Shown: piece after piece, positions 7,518-16,879 of the stretch
How positions within the stretch are numbered: the first letter of the stretch is position 1
Layout: every line of letters begins with the position of its first letter
Assembly: GCF_006152145.1 (NCBI RefSeq)
Contig: NZ_VDFV01000013.1
Span: 1-64,000, forward strand
Length of the DNA stretch: 64,000 nucleotides
Source: Rubellimicrobium roseum
GTDB lineage: Bacteria > Pseudomonadota > Alphaproteobacteria > Rhodobacterales > Rhodobacteraceae
Direction: 5' to 3'
The notes under the pieces: model-generated
The model's database searches: none
What the model was told of the DNA's origin: nothing
Seen by the model: only the letters and a program-made list of their open reading frames with translations
Program-made: the position numbers and the translations under genes

Positions 7518-8939
7518 CTAGACGCGGAAGCGCAGGGCGAAGAGGACAAGGGAGGCCAGATAGTAGAGGAAAAAGTTTGTCTCCCCGAACGGAGAGAACA
7601 TGATCGAATAGAACGCCACGACCCCGTTGGCGACGCAGAGATTGAGAGCCTCGAAGGTCAGAGGAAAGGAGCGGTAGGCATTGTATGCGATCCCCGCCAC
7701 CCAGCCGAACAGGGCGCATATGAGGAGGTTGCCGACTTCGCCGAACAGTTCCATGTTCTTCGGCAGCGCGGTCTTCCAAGTGAACGAGGCAATGCTGCCG
7801 ACCACGCCGTCGCTGGCCGAGAGGGCCGTGACTGTGTCGCCCGAAAGCAGCTTGTCGAAGTTGCGCTCCAGGATCGCGACTTTGGACATGGGGTCGAATT
7901 CGACAATCGGGAAGGTCTGCAGGTGGTAGACCTCGCCGAAGCGCGGCAGTTGGGCGCCGAAGTAGTAGGCGAACTCGACCCAGATGTCCTGTAGTGTGGG
8001 CGACAGGCCCGCCCACAGGGCCTCGTAGCCTTCCGATAGGCTCGCACCGCTGAAGGTGGCGTACACGTTGAGCTTGTTCCCGAAGTATTCCTGCGACACC
8101 CCGCCGAATCTCAGCTGGCTTACCGCGGCGATGAACCCGATGCAGACAAGGATGAGGATTGATACGGTCCTGCGACGCCGTTTCAGGATGGCCCGCGCCT
8201 CGTCGGGCATCTGGGCCTGGTGCCGCCGCACCAGCGAAAAGGATATGAGGATGAGCAGGATGACCTGCAGGTAGATCTGTCGTCCCGCCGAGAAGAGTGG
8301 GATCGCGAACAGTGACAGGAAGATCGCCGCGAGCCAGAAGCCCGGGGCATAGCGGCCGGGCAGGGCAAAAGAGACGATGAAGAAGAACGCGGGCCAGAGG
8401 AACAGCCAACCGAGCTTGGACAGGACGTTCACGTCCTCGATGAAAGCGCCCCTCAGGCCCCCTAGATTCAGCGATAGAAGATACGGGAGGGCCGTCTTCA
8501 GTCCCCCGGCCAGGAGGAGACCCGCCCCGAACAGCGCGCAGGCGAGCAGGGGCGTCCTCGCCCGGTGGAAGAGGTCGCGTCTGCCGCGGAGTACGACCTT
8601 TGTCCGCAGCGCAACGAGGTAGGGGATCAGGAAAAAGGCGAAGCACAGCGCCAGGTAGAGGAGCGTCGGCAACCAGGAGAGTGAGGGGTCGTAGGCGATA
8701 GGCCCGAACAGGAAGTTGTGCGCGACCAGCATCCAGGCCAAGACAAGCAGGGAGAGCGGGCTCGTCGGCCGGGTCATCCCAAAATTGATGATGAGGGCCA
8801 GGCCGGAGACATAGAGGGCCACCAGGCCCGCATCCAAGGCCGCCGCGAGGAGAGCCATGGTCACGACCACCACCACCAGGAGACCGGTCGGCTTGCTCAT
8901 TTGCAGCAGGGGCGATGTGGTGGGAAGGGGCATACTCAT
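7518..8939 (-). CDS. Wzy-like polysaccharide repeat-unit polymerase (probable)
   Basis: A 473-residue polytopic membrane protein with about ten or more predicted hydrophobic helices (for example LLVVVVVTMALLAAALDAGLVALYVSGLALII at the start, LLACALFGAGLLLAGG, WLFLWPAFFFIVSFALPG, YLQVILLILISFSLV and the end NFFLYYLASLVLFALRF) and a large loop between about residues 255 and 390. Primary sequence of O-antigen/EPS polymerases is poorly conserved; the call rests on topology, size and position as the last gene of the polysaccharide operon, which otherwise lacks a polymerase. In that role it would join lipid-linked repeat units in the periplasm. An O-antigen ligase-like role is the main alternative. 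An IS inserted 20 bp after its stop leaves it intact. Confidence 0.65.
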   Translation of the reverse strand: MSMPLPTTSPLLQMSKPTGLLVVVVVTMALLAAALDAGLVALYVSGLALIINFGMTRPTSPLSLLVLAWMLVAHNFLFGPIAYDPSLSWLPTLLYLALCFAFFLIPYLVALRTKVVLRGRRDLFHRARTPLLACALFGAGLLLAGGLKTALPYLLSLNLGGLRGAFIEDVNVLSKLGWLFLWPAFFFIVSFALPGRYAPGFWLAAIFLSLFAIPLFSAGRQIYLQVILLILISFSLVRRHQAQMPDEARAILKRRRRTVSILILVCIGFIAAVSQLRFGGVSQEYFGNKLNVYATFSGASLSEGYEALWAGLSPTLQDIWVEFAYYFGAQLPRFGEVYHLQTFPIVEFDPMSKVAILERNFDKLLSGDTVTALSASDGVVGSIASFTWKTALPKNMELFGEVGNLLICALFGWVAGIAYNAYRSFPLTFEALNLCVANGVVAFYSIMFSPFGETNFFLYYLASLVLFALRFRV

Positions 8940-9052
8940 TCAGTGCAACGTCGTGGGGGCTGGGGCGCTGCCGGGGCTAGGGCGCTGCGGCGACGAGGAC
9001 CGCCCAGCCGGGGAATTGTAGCCGGAACTGGGCCGAGCATCTAGGGCGAGCA

Positions 9053-10327
9053 TCACCTCGGGGCCGTGGGGCAGGTCTCCGCCGATGCCGGGTCTGGGGC
9101 GGTGCGGAGGTCCCGGACTTTCAGCCCGAGGGACAGGACTAGGCGGTCGGCGACTCGGCCGGCCTCGAACTGGTCCAACGAGCGGTCAAATCCAGCCTGC
9201 GCCATTTCCTGGAGGGCCGACGTGTCATGCAGGGCGAGCATGATGGCTTCGGCCAGGGAATGGGGAGCGCAGTCGCCCAGGATGACAGCTCCGTCGGAGC
9301 CGTAGATGTGGAGGAGATCAGCTGACGGCGTTGCGATCAGCGCGAGGCCGTGCTGCGTGATCTCCACGACCTTTGAGGGGAAAGTGGATTGCGCGAGGCT
9401 GGAATCAGTGATCCGCAGGGACAGCCCCACATGGCAGGCGCGAAGCACCGCGAGGAAGGAGGGACGATCGAGGTCTTGGCGCTGCTCGACCTTTAGGTTG
9501 TCGCATGCGGCCGCCTGAGCCGCGGCGATCGCTGCCTCCCCGCCTCGTCCGGTGACCTCGAACACCACGTATCTGCCGGCCTCGGCAAGGCGTTCCCCGA
9601 GAAGGGGTAGGACCTCGCAGAAGAGGTCGAGGCCGGTGTCCCGCTCGATGGTGCCGCCGTACCAGATCCGGAGGGGGTTGGCCGCAGTCATCCCGACATC
9701 GGTCCACGTTGCGCGCGGCTCGGGCCGACGCGTAGGCGCGTTGATGGCGCCGTAGACTGGGGTGAACTCACGAAGCTTCAGGCCCTCTCCGACGCCGCGG
9801 GAGGCGACGATCTTCCTCGCGCTCGTAAGCTTCAGGAAGGCGGGGAACATGAGGCGGTCCACGGCGGGCCGCAGTCCCGGCTCGTCGAGCCTGGGCGCGT
9901 CCTCGATGTCGAGGACCGTCACGACGCCCCTAAGCCGCAGGACGAAGAGCGCCAGCAGGTATTCGAACCCGTGATTGTAGAGGATAACCCGGTCGTGCCT
10001 GTCCACGACCCAAAGCGAGAACCAAGCGAACTGGGCCAGGGCCGAGAACTTGCGACGCCAACGGCTCCTGTGGGAGCGCAGGAAGAGCCAAGGGAGGCCG
10101 TTGTCGCGGAGCAGGGTCGCGCTTGCCGGAGGGGCGGCGCCCCGGCCGCAGAGGGGCATCGATACGACGCAGGACCGCTGGCCCCGCTGTCTCAGGGCCG
10201 CCGACAGCGCTGACACCTTGTTGGAAGCGGCGCCGACATAAGAGCCGTCGCCGGCTATCTGATTGTAGCGCTGGGTGTTCACCAAGCAGAAGTAGTAGAT
10301 CCTCGGTCGCGTCGGTGTCTGGCTCAT
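9053..10327 (-). CDS. GT-B fold glycosyltransferase (family 4-like)
   Basis: A 424-residue glycosyltransferase. The N-terminal half begins RPRIYYFCLVNTQRYNQIAGDGSYVGAASNKVSALSAALRQRGQ, resembling the acceptor domain start of GT4 enzymes; the C-terminal half carries LRIWYGGTIERDTGLDLFCEVLPLL...YVVFEVTGRGGE and a nucleotide-sugar region SLRITDSSLAQSTFPSKVVEITQHGLALIAT with the acidic/Gly pattern of the family. The start at 10327 is chosen because it overlaps the upstream gene's stop by one nucleotide (TGATG) and the frame upstream has no family content. Probably adds one sugar of the surface polysaccharide repeat; substrate unknown. Confidence 0.8.
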   Translation of the reverse strand: MSQTPTRPRIYYFCLVNTQRYNQIAGDGSYVGAASNKVSALSAALRQRGQRSCVVSMPLCGRGAAPPASATLLRDNGLPWLFLRSHRSRWRRKFSALAQFAWFSLWVVDRHDRVILYNHGFEYLLALFVLRLRGVVTVLDIEDAPRLDEPGLRPAVDRLMFPAFLKLTSARKIVASRGVGEGLKLREFTPVYGAINAPTRRPEPRATWTDVGMTAANPLRIWYGGTIERDTGLDLFCEVLPLLGERLAEAGRYVVFEVTGRGGEAAIAAAQAAACDNLKVEQRQDLDRPSFLAVLRACHVGLSLRITDSSLAQSTFPSKVVEITQHGLALIATPSADLLHIYGSDGAVILGDCAPHSLAEAIMLALHDTSALQEMAQAGFDRSLDQFEAGRVADRLVLSLGLKVRDLRTAPDPASAETCPTAPR

Positions 10328-11523
10328 CAATCCTCGCTGCAATTTGCTTGGGTGATGCCGGGCCGGTCCTTCAGGTCTTGTGCGAGCCACAGTCGGCGCG
10401 GGCCTGCCATCTGGGAACGCGGTTCGGCGTCTTGGCTGCCCATCTGCTCGATTCTCTGGAGGAGTCTGGCGACCATGTCGCCCCAGTTGGCGGGCAGGAC
10501 CTTCAGGCGGTCGGTCCAATCGGGCCTCCAGCCGCCGAGGATCCGTTCGGAGAGACCGAGGATCGCCAGACGGAGGGAGCCGGGATCGTCGTCCCGGAAG
10601 TAGATGGCTTGGTCGCCGCAGATCTCTCTAGCATAGGGAAGGTCGGGGCATACGATCGGCAATCCGAGCGTCATCGCCTCGATCAGCGGGAAGCCGAAAC
10701 TCTCGGACCGGGAGAGGAAGAGCAGGGCGTCACTGCGGAGGTATTCCTCGATGACCCTCTCGTGGTCGAGGAGGCCGACACAGTCGACCCAAGGCAGCCC
10801 GGGCGCGAGTTTCGAGCCGGGATCGATCGTCAGCGCGAGGCGGCCGACGATCTCGTCTAGGTCGGACGACCCGTCCGGCAGCCTCCCCAGCAGGGCGTGG
10901 TTCTTATGGGGATAGGAGGCAGCGGGGTAGAACAGGTTCAGCTTCCCAGCGGAAGGATCGGTCTGTCGGCCCCGCGCCGGGTCTAGGGCCCGGGACGCCC
11001 AGACGGGAACGGGCTGCGGTAGCACCAGGACGTCCCCGGCATAGTCAGGATAGAGGCTGCGGAAGCGGGCCTCCATATGGGCCGTCTGGACGATCACGAG
11101 ATCGGTGTACCGGAGGTTGGCCCTCAAAATCTGCCTTTCCACTAAGAGCTTGATCCCCTGCACGCCGCCCGGCAGGGGGCCGATGGCGACTAGGCCGGGC
11201 TTGTGCAGCAGCAGAATCTGCCGCCTGCCGGTGCGGAGCGGGACGTCCCCGAGGACCAAAAGCGGCGAGGTGTCGGACGGATCGCCACGGTAGGCGAGGC
11301 ACTCGAAGAGCCGCGACAGGGCGTTCGGGAGGCGGCGGCGGTACTTGACCACCTGGGCACCTTTCAGGACCGCTTCGAGTCGGTTGCCGAACTCGTCGTC
11401 GGAGAGGTAGCAGAACTGTAGGTCGCAGGTTCCGTTGGCCCGCATCGCGGGCAGCAGGGACGAGACGAGCTGACGGGCTCCGGTGCCGTTGATGTTGGTG
11501 AGGTGAATGCTTAGCTCCGTCAT
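10327..11523 (-). CDS. Glycosyltransferase family 4-like protein
   Basis: A 398-residue GT-B enzyme. It begins MTELSIHLTNINGTGARQLVSSLLPAM; the C-terminal GT1 domain contains NLFYPAASYPHKNHALLGRLPD (donor-domain start), VDCVGLLDHERVIEEYLRSDALLFLSRSESFGFPLIEAMTLGLPIVCPDLPYAREICGDQAIYF, the classical E-x7-E region with SESFGFPLIEAM. A position 4 nt after the preceding gene's stop supports the ATG at 11523. Acts in the cytoplasm on a lipid-linked intermediate of the polysaccharide; the sugar it transfers cannot be read from sequence. Confidence 0.88.
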   Translation of the reverse strand: MTELSIHLTNINGTGARQLVSSLLPAMRANGTCDLQFCYLSDDEFGNRLEAVLKGAQVVKYRRRLPNALSRLFECLAYRGDPSDTSPLLVLGDVPLRTGRRQILLLHKPGLVAIGPLPGGVQGIKLLVERQILRANLRYTDLVIVQTAHMEARFRSLYPDYAGDVLVLPQPVPVWASRALDPARGRQTDPSAGKLNLFYPAASYPHKNHALLGRLPDGSSDLDEIVGRLALTIDPGSKLAPGLPWVDCVGLLDHERVIEEYLRSDALLFLSRSESFGFPLIEAMTLGLPIVCPDLPYAREICGDQAIYFRDDDPGSLRLAILGLSERILGGWRPDWTDRLKVLPANWGDMVARLLQRIEQMGSQDAEPRSQMAGPRRLWLAQDLKDRPGITQANCSED

Positions 11524-11527
11524 GATC

Positions 11528-12715
11528 TCAGACGGCGTTCCAGGGAGCCGTGACGCCGTCGAGGCATGGACGGCCCGCAATGATGGAGCCCAGCACTTTG
11601 GCGGCCTTCCGGGGATGGAGGCGGTGCCGGTTCTGGCGCGCGTTTCGCGCGGCCTCTGCGACCTTCTCCGGGTGCAGCGCCAAGTCGAGGAGCACCCGGC
11701 CCAAGTCCTCGGCGTCATCCGACCGGAAGACCCAGCCGCAATCTAGGTCGGTGACCAGCGTCTTCGCGCCCACGGCGCTGCTGCAGACGACCGGAGTGCC
11801 TGCCTGGATGCCCTCGTTGACGACGACGGCCCAGCCGTCGTGGCGGCTGGGAACCACCAGCAGGTCGTAGGTCCGGATGACCTCCGAGGCCTCGCCAAAC
11901 GGGACGGGGCCGCAGAGCCGGACCTGCTCGCAACCTGGGAGATCCAAACCCGGCGTGCCCGGCCCGTAGACGTCGATACGGATCGAGGCGCCGCGGGCCT
12001 GGACGTAGCGCGCGGCCTGCGGCAGCAGGTCGAGGCCCTTCCGGGGAATGAGGTTCCCGACGAAAATGCAGCGCAGCGCCGAGCCATCGGGAACTTGGTC
12101 GGGCTGGGGACCGGGTTCCCCCGATCCCTCCTCGCGCACGAAGTAGCCGAACGGGAAGATCCGCTCCGAAGGCACCCCCAGCGCCCGATACTGCTCGCTG
12201 GCCAAGTCTGAGATGGCGAACACGCCGGACATTCTGCGGCAGAGCAGGGCGGCGTAGGCGCGGTAGAACTGGGGTCGGAGCCGGCTCTTTAGGCTGTCCC
12301 TCAGGCGCACCCGACCGGAGAAGTAGCCGAGATCCGACGGCGAGTAGGGCTCGGACACCAGATAGAACCGGAGGCCCAGGGCGTTGGCGAGGGCCAGCAA
12401 GTAGAGCATCCGCAAGCTCGCAAAGGGGCTCCAGAAGACGTGGGCGCTCTTCCGTTCGCGGAGCACCTGCCGGGCCGCCCGGATGTAGAAGGCAAGGCCG
12501 TCCAGGCGGCCCGCCTCGAAGGTGAGGCTCGGACGGGTCCAGACTTGGTCGGCCCGGCGGGTCTCCTTCGCTTGGACCTCGTAGGCCGCCACCGCAAGGC
12601 CGGGCTGCCGGTCTAGCTCCTCGAGCGTGTTGGCCTGGTGCGTGGTGATGGTCGGCTGCCAGAAGACGATGCGCTCCATAGCATCTGCCGACGTGCTGGG
12701 ATCTACTGCCTGCAT
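11528..12715 (-). CDS. Glycosyltransferase family 4-like protein
   Basis: About 395 residues from the start at 12715 (MQAVDPSTSADAMERIVFWQ), chosen for GGAG 8 nt upstream; 12679 (MERIVFWQPTITTHQ) is a good alternative, and longer starts look like non-coding sequence. The C-terminal GT1 domain shows FVGNLIPRKGLDLLPQAARYV, IDVYGPG, VRLCGPVPFGEASEVIRTYDLLVVPSRHDGWAVVVNEGIQAGTPVVCSSAVGAKTLV, where E in VVNEGI corresponds to the family's C-terminal Glu. Part of the minus-strand polysaccharide operon. Confidence 0.85.
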   Translation of the reverse strand: MQAVDPSTSADAMERIVFWQPTITTHQANTLEELDRQPGLAVAAYEVQAKETRRADQVWTRPSLTFEAGRLDGLAFYIRAARQVLRERKSAHVFWSPFASLRMLYLLALANALGLRFYLVSEPYSPSDLGYFSGRVRLRDSLKSRLRPQFYRAYAALLCRRMSGVFAISDLASEQYRALGVPSERIFPFGYFVREEGSGEPGPQPDQVPDGSALRCIFVGNLIPRKGLDLLPQAARYVQARGASIRIDVYGPGTPGLDLPGCEQVRLCGPVPFGEASEVIRTYDLLVVPSRHDGWAVVVNEGIQAGTPVVCSSAVGAKTLVTDLDCGWVFRSDDAEDLGRVLLDLALHPEKVAEAARNARQNRHRLHPRKAAKVLGSIIAGRPCLDGVTAPWNAV

Positions 12716-12928
12716 GGGCCGGTCTCCGGAGCTGAAGCCCGTTTGTCTGCCGCACCGGCCGCACCTGCCGGGAAGAGATCGGAGAGACGGCATCGTGGCC
12801 TCGGGTAAGGGGGAATCATGGTTGTGGTCCTTCTGGACGCAAGGGAAGGATGCAGGAGCGGGGGGCGCATTGAAGGTTGGCCCGGGGGGCAAGGTGGCAT
12901 CCCCTGAGGACACGGAAGGTACCGTTTT

Positions 12929-13852
12929 TCAGGCCAGCCGGGCCTGCCGGCAGCAGCGGATGAGGCGCCGAAACCTGCGGAAGTCTGCGCGGGTCATGGA
13001 AAGTAGGCCGCGCGCGCCCCGCGCGAGGGTCAGCAGGCGGCGCGGGACCGACACCGAGGCGAAGCGCGCGGGCTCAAGGACCATTAGGATCGCGTCGTAG
13101 AGGTTGAGGTAGGAGGTGGCCGAAGCGCCTTCGTTCAGGAGGCGCTCGAGCACTTCCTTCCTGACCCTCGACGCTGGCATGTAATGCGACAGGATGAGCT
13201 GCTCGGAATAGTAGAGCTTCCTGCCCGCGAGCAGGTACCACTTAGAGATCTCGCTGTCGTCGCCCGAGCCCTGCTTCGAGCCCTCCCGCCCGACGAGGAG
13301 CCCGCCGCCGCAGGTCTCGTAAAGTGTCAGCAGCAGGTCGCGACGGACGACTGCACCGGCTCCCCAGACATAGCCGCGCGCCGAGATGTCGCCAGAGACC
13401 CGTCCCTGGGCGCCCACCGCAAAGCAAGCGCAGTTGGTTAGGAACCACGGCGGAAACGGCGCGTCGCCGACCGGCGTGATCGCACCGCCCAGCACGCCGA
13501 TCTGCGGGTCGCGGGACATGATCTGGTAGGCCGTCTCGACATAGTCGGCGTCGAGCCAGTTGTCGTCGTCGCAGAAGACGATACAGGAGTGACTGGCCGC
13601 CTGCACGCCGGCCTTGCGCGCGTGGGAGAGGCCGGGACGCTCCTCGTGCACCACCCTCAGCGGCGGCGGCTCGGCCTCACGGCTCCAGATCGCCCGGACC
13701 AGCTCGACCGTCCGATCGGTGGACTTGTTGTCCACGAGCACGATCTCCCAGCCGGGCACCGACCGGATCTGCTGTCCGAGAAGATGCCGGATCGTCCGCT
13801 CGATCCTTTGCTCGGAGTTATAGCAACACACGATGATGGTGACGCCGTCCAC
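12929..13852 (-). CDS. Family 2 glycosyltransferase
   Basis: A 307-residue GT-A enzyme with VTIIVCCYNSEQRIERTIRHLLGQ at the N-terminus, VDNKSTDRTVELV (nucleotide-binding Asp) and the DxD-type motif FCDDDNWLDADYV, then GAGAVVRRDLL and GDDSEISKWYLLAGRKL containing the catalytic-base-like acidic cluster. I place the start at a GTG (13852) because AAGGAG lies 9 nt before it and the domain starts at once; an ATG at 13960 would add 36 residues without family similarity. The end is basic and arginine-rich (TRADFRRFRRLIRCCRQ). Sugar and linkage unknown; member of the polysaccharide operon. Confidence 0.85.
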   Translation of the reverse strand: MDGVTIIVCCYNSEQRIERTIRHLLGQQIRSVPGWEIVLVDNKSTDRTVELVRAIWSREAEPPPLRVVHEERPGLSHARKAGVQAASHSCIVFCDDDNWLDADYVETAYQIMSRDPQIGVLGGAITPVGDAPFPPWFLTNCACFAVGAQGRVSGDISARGYVWGAGAVVRRDLLLTLYETCGGGLLVGREGSKQGSGDDSEISKWYLLAGRKLYYSEQLILSHYMPASRVRKEVLERLLNEGASATSYLNLYDAILMVLEPARFASVSVPRRLLTLARGARGLLSMTRADFRRFRRLIRCCRQARLA

Positions 13853-14051
13853 CTTCTCGATCTCCTTTTGGTCCGGCCGCCTCTCGGTTCGTTGGCCTAG
13901 CCGGGAAATGTAAAGCCGGTTCAATAACCGAGGTCCGGGCAAGTGGCTTTCTTGCCCCATCGGCTGCGCCCGACCGGGAAGGCTCGGCTCCGGATTGGAC
14001 GCCCTGGAGGAGGCCAGTGCAACGGGAGGTCACCGTGCCCGAGCTCCTTGT

Positions 14052-15860
14052 TCAAGCCATGGCCGACATGTCCACCATCTTCCGGAACTCCGTGTGGTCG
14101 GCCAAGAGCTCCTGGTAACTGCCCAGGCCGGTGGCCTGCCCGCGGTGGAGCACGAGGATCTGGTCGCAGCCTTTCACCGTGGTTAGCCGGTGGGCGATCA
14201 TAATGATGATCCGATCCCCTGGGAGCGAGTTGATCGTCTGCATCACTTCGGCCTCGGTCAGGTTATCGAGGGCGCTCGTGGCCTCGTCGAGGATGATCAC
14301 GTCTGGCTTGTCGTATAGGGCGCGCGCGATGCCGATGCGCTGGAGCTGGCCGCCGGACAAGCGGACGCCGCGCTCGCCCACCCGGGTCCGGTAGCCGTCG
14401 GGTAGGCTCTCGACGAAGTCGGACACCTTGGCTGCGCGGGCGCAGGCCTGCACGCGCGACGTGTCCAGCTCGTCCAGCCCCAAGCCGAAGGCGATGTTCT
14501 CGTAGATCGTGGCGTCGCTCAGGAAGATGTTCTGGGGGACGTATCCGATCCGGTCCTGCCAGGCCCGGACCGACTCCTTGGTCAGGGGCGCGCCGTCGAT
14601 CAGGATCGCTCCGTCGGTCGGCTCTAGGAGCCCCAGGAGGACGTCGACCAGGGTGCTCTTGCCGGCCCCCGTGCTGCCGACGATGCCCAAGGTCGATCGG
14701 GCCGGGATGCGGAGGCTGATGTCGGACAGCCCGGGCCTGTCGGCCGTCGGGTACTGGTAGGTGACATTGCGAAGCTCGATGCCGTCGGACATCGGTCTGC
14801 GCTCGCCCGTCGAGCCTGCGCGCTGCTCCCTGCGGCCGGCCAGCGCGAGTTCCTTCTTGACGAGAGCGATCACCTGCTCGGTAAAGCGGAGCGTAGTGAA
14901 GTTCTGGTAGAGGCCCTGCACCGCGGGCAGCAGTCTATACCCGGCGAAGGCATAAAGGCCCAGCAGCGGAAGGACAGTGGCGAGCGTCCGGCCGTCGTCC
15001 GAGCCTTGGCGCATCATCATGTGCAGCGCCATAACGATGATCCCGCCGAAGGCGATGGCTTCCACGGCGTACTTGGGGATTAGCCCGAGCACCGAACTCG
15101 TGGCCAGATGCTGGGAATAGACCCGCGTCGACTGGGAGAAGCGCGCGAGGTACTGGCGTTCCCGGCCGAGCACCTTGATGCCCTTGATCCCCCCAAACGC
15201 CTCGGCGGCGATCTCGAACCGGTGCCGGTTCGCCGCCATGCGGTTGGCCGTGATCCTGTTACTTACGCGCCGGACGACGAGGTAGGCGGCGCCGTAGGAG
15301 AGGCCTAGGACCACCGCGATCATGATGGCCGAGCTCGGCTCAATAACCAGCAGGAAGGCCACCACGGCCATCAGGACGATGCCGTAGGACGCGATGCCCC
15401 CCATCGGCAGCAGGACCCGGTCGACGAAATGGTCGACCTCGGAAAGGATGTTCTTCGACATGTCGCCGGTGTTGCGCGCGAGGAAGAACTCATAGGGTTG
15501 GCCCAAGTAGCCTTCGAGGAGCCGGCAGGACAGCGTGTGCCGGCACATGTGGAGGAAGCGGGTCTGGCTGTAGAGCGAGATGCTGCGAATGACTGCCGAC
15601 AGGATGACGAGGGCGAAGGCCCCGAGACCCAGCGCCATCAGGAACGTCTCATCCGAGGTAAATCCGCCCACGCCATAGAGCCGGGACAGCGCCGGCGACC
15701 GGTCGATCGCGCCGGGATCAGCTAGGACTGCGAGGAAGGGCATGACGGCGGCCACGCCTACGACCTCGAATAGGGCCATGACGCACATCAGGACAAGCAC
15801 GAGACCGCCGCGCCGACGTTCGTCGCGGGTCAGCATGCCGGGAACATCTCGCCAGAGCAT
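14052..15860 (-). CDS. ABC-type lipid-linked glycan flippase (PglK/MsbA-like)
   Basis: A 602-residue half-transporter. Residues 1-330 form a six-helix membrane domain (starting VLVLMCVMALFEVVGVAAVMPFLAVLADP); residues about 360-600 form the ATPase with Walker A GSTGAGKST (about 395), Q-loop YVPQNIFLSD, signature LSGGQLQRIGIARAL, Walker B VIILDEATSALD and the H-loop MIAHRLTTV. The N-terminal pattern MPFLAVLADP and the absence of a Wzx gene suggest a PglK-like flippase that moves the undecaprenyl-linked repeat across the inner membrane. A general lipid or peptide exporter of the MsbA group is the alternative. Sits mid-operon between glycosyltransferase and sulfotransferase genes. Confidence 0.85.
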   Translation of the reverse strand: MLWRDVPGMLTRDERRRGGLVLVLMCVMALFEVVGVAAVMPFLAVLADPGAIDRSPALSRLYGVGGFTSDETFLMALGLGAFALVILSAVIRSISLYSQTRFLHMCRHTLSCRLLEGYLGQPYEFFLARNTGDMSKNILSEVDHFVDRVLLPMGGIASYGIVLMAVVAFLLVIEPSSAIMIAVVLGLSYGAAYLVVRRVSNRITANRMAANRHRFEIAAEAFGGIKGIKVLGRERQYLARFSQSTRVYSQHLATSSVLGLIPKYAVEAIAFGGIIVMALHMMMRQGSDDGRTLATVLPLLGLYAFAGYRLLPAVQGLYQNFTTLRFTEQVIALVKKELALAGRREQRAGSTGERRPMSDGIELRNVTYQYPTADRPGLSDISLRIPARSTLGIVGSTGAGKSTLVDVLLGLLEPTDGAILIDGAPLTKESVRAWQDRIGYVPQNIFLSDATIYENIAFGLGLDELDTSRVQACARAAKVSDFVESLPDGYRTRVGERGVRLSGGQLQRIGIARALYDKPDVIILDEATSALDNLTEAEVMQTINSLPGDRIIIMIAHRLTTVKGCDQILVLHRGQATGLGSYQELLADHTEFRKMVDMSAMA

Positions 15861-15914
15861 AGTGGTGCCTCTACAGGAAGGAGGATGCGCCGTAGGCGCC
15901 CGGGACGGTGTCGG

Positions 15915-16841
15915 TCATGCGGCGTACGTGGCACGGGGCCCGCCGAACTCCATCAGCGAGCCAGGCGAGATGCGCCGTATCTCGTGCAGGTCCAGCTCAT
16001 AGGAGAGTTCAAGGCTCTTGATCAGATCGGGCGGGAACGGACGAAACGGCGGACCCGCACTGCCCGGGTCGGTGTAAATCTCGTGCACGCGGCGGCGTCG
16101 CTCGTCCGCTTCCATCTCCGGTCCGAGCCGCTCCGCGAGCCGGACGGCATTGGCCGAGCCGGATTGTGTGCGCAAGGTGTCCGCGGGCTCGGCCGGCAGG
16201 GCAACCTTGATTCCGCAGAGCTCGGACAGGATCGCCGCGTCGTTGTTCCGGAAGTCCTCGTAGCGCCAGATCACAAGGCGGGCGCTCGGGGCCGCGGCCT
16301 TGAGGTCGGAGACCAAGCCGCTCCAGCGGGGAGCCCGTCTCGAGACCCAGCGAATGACGTTGTCGAACCCGCCCGCGGGGGCGGCCTCGTGGCGCAGGGA
16401 CTCGGCGTAGATCGAGGGGAGGAAGGTGGCCGGGGACCGAACCGACAGGTAGAGAGTCGTAGGGGTCCGGCGGGCGAGGTCGCCCAGGATCTTCAACAGA
16501 AGGCTGTTCTTGTAGAAGTTGCCCCTGATCACGTTGCCTGGGGGCCCGAGCAGGTTCTCTTCGGAGAGGAGGGCGACCGGGTGGCCCTGGCGAAGATGGG
16601 AGATCCTGCCGGTCAGGTTGCGGGCCCCGGGCAGGAGCCAAGTCGCCGGGCGGCGTAGGGAGTAGGGTCTGAGGAGGTTCGCGTCGCGCAGCCCAAGTTG
16701 AGGCACGAGGACATCGACCCCATTGCCGTTCAGGTCGTGCGCCATCCGCTCCAATATGATCTGGATGTAGGTGGTGGCCGTCTTGTGGGCCCCGAGATGG
16801 ATGCGCCATTCGGCGTAAGGTTGTGCTGCAGGAGGGCGCAA
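15915..16841 (-). CDS. Sulfotransferase-like protein
   Basis: A 308-residue protein whose N-terminus WRIHLGAHKTATTYIQIIL (about 12-30) matches the PAPS 5'-phosphosulfate loop seen in bacterial sulfotransferase families (HxGxxKTGTT pattern). A second candidate motif is LYLSVRSPATFLPSIYAESL (about 132-151), placed like the 3'-phosphate-binding Arg/Ser block. The likely start is a TTG at 16841, with AAGGA 9 nt upstream; no suitable ATG exists before the loop. In a locus that also makes GDP-fucose, sulfation of a surface polysaccharide is the natural inference, but the acceptor is unknown. Confidence 0.72.
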   Translation of the reverse strand: MRPPAAQPYAEWRIHLGAHKTATTYIQIILERMAHDLNGNGVDVLVPQLGLRDANLLRPYSLRRPATWLLPGARNLTGRISHLRQGHPVALLSEENLLGPPGNVIRGNFYKNSLLLKILGDLARRTPTTLYLSVRSPATFLPSIYAESLRHEAAPAGGFDNVIRWVSRRAPRWSGLVSDLKAAAPSARLVIWRYEDFRNNDAAILSELCGIKVALPAEPADTLRTQSGSANAVRLAERLGPEMEADERRRRVHEIYTDPGSAGPPFRPFPPDLIKSLELSYELDLHEIRRISPGSLMEFGGPRATYAA

Positions 16842-16879
16842 CTTAGGACGTCCTTAAGAGATGGTTGCGGACCGGTCCC

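Noticed and set aside
7498-7520. AAAGCCGATCGG after the IS as another IS left-end scrap
   Set aside because: Only about a dozen bases resemble the inside of the IS; it is equally well the 3' flank of the wzy-like gene.
13853-13960. ATG 13960 as start of the GT2 gene
   Set aside because: No ribosome binding site and no GT2 similarity in the added 36 residues; the GTG at 13852 has AAGGAG.
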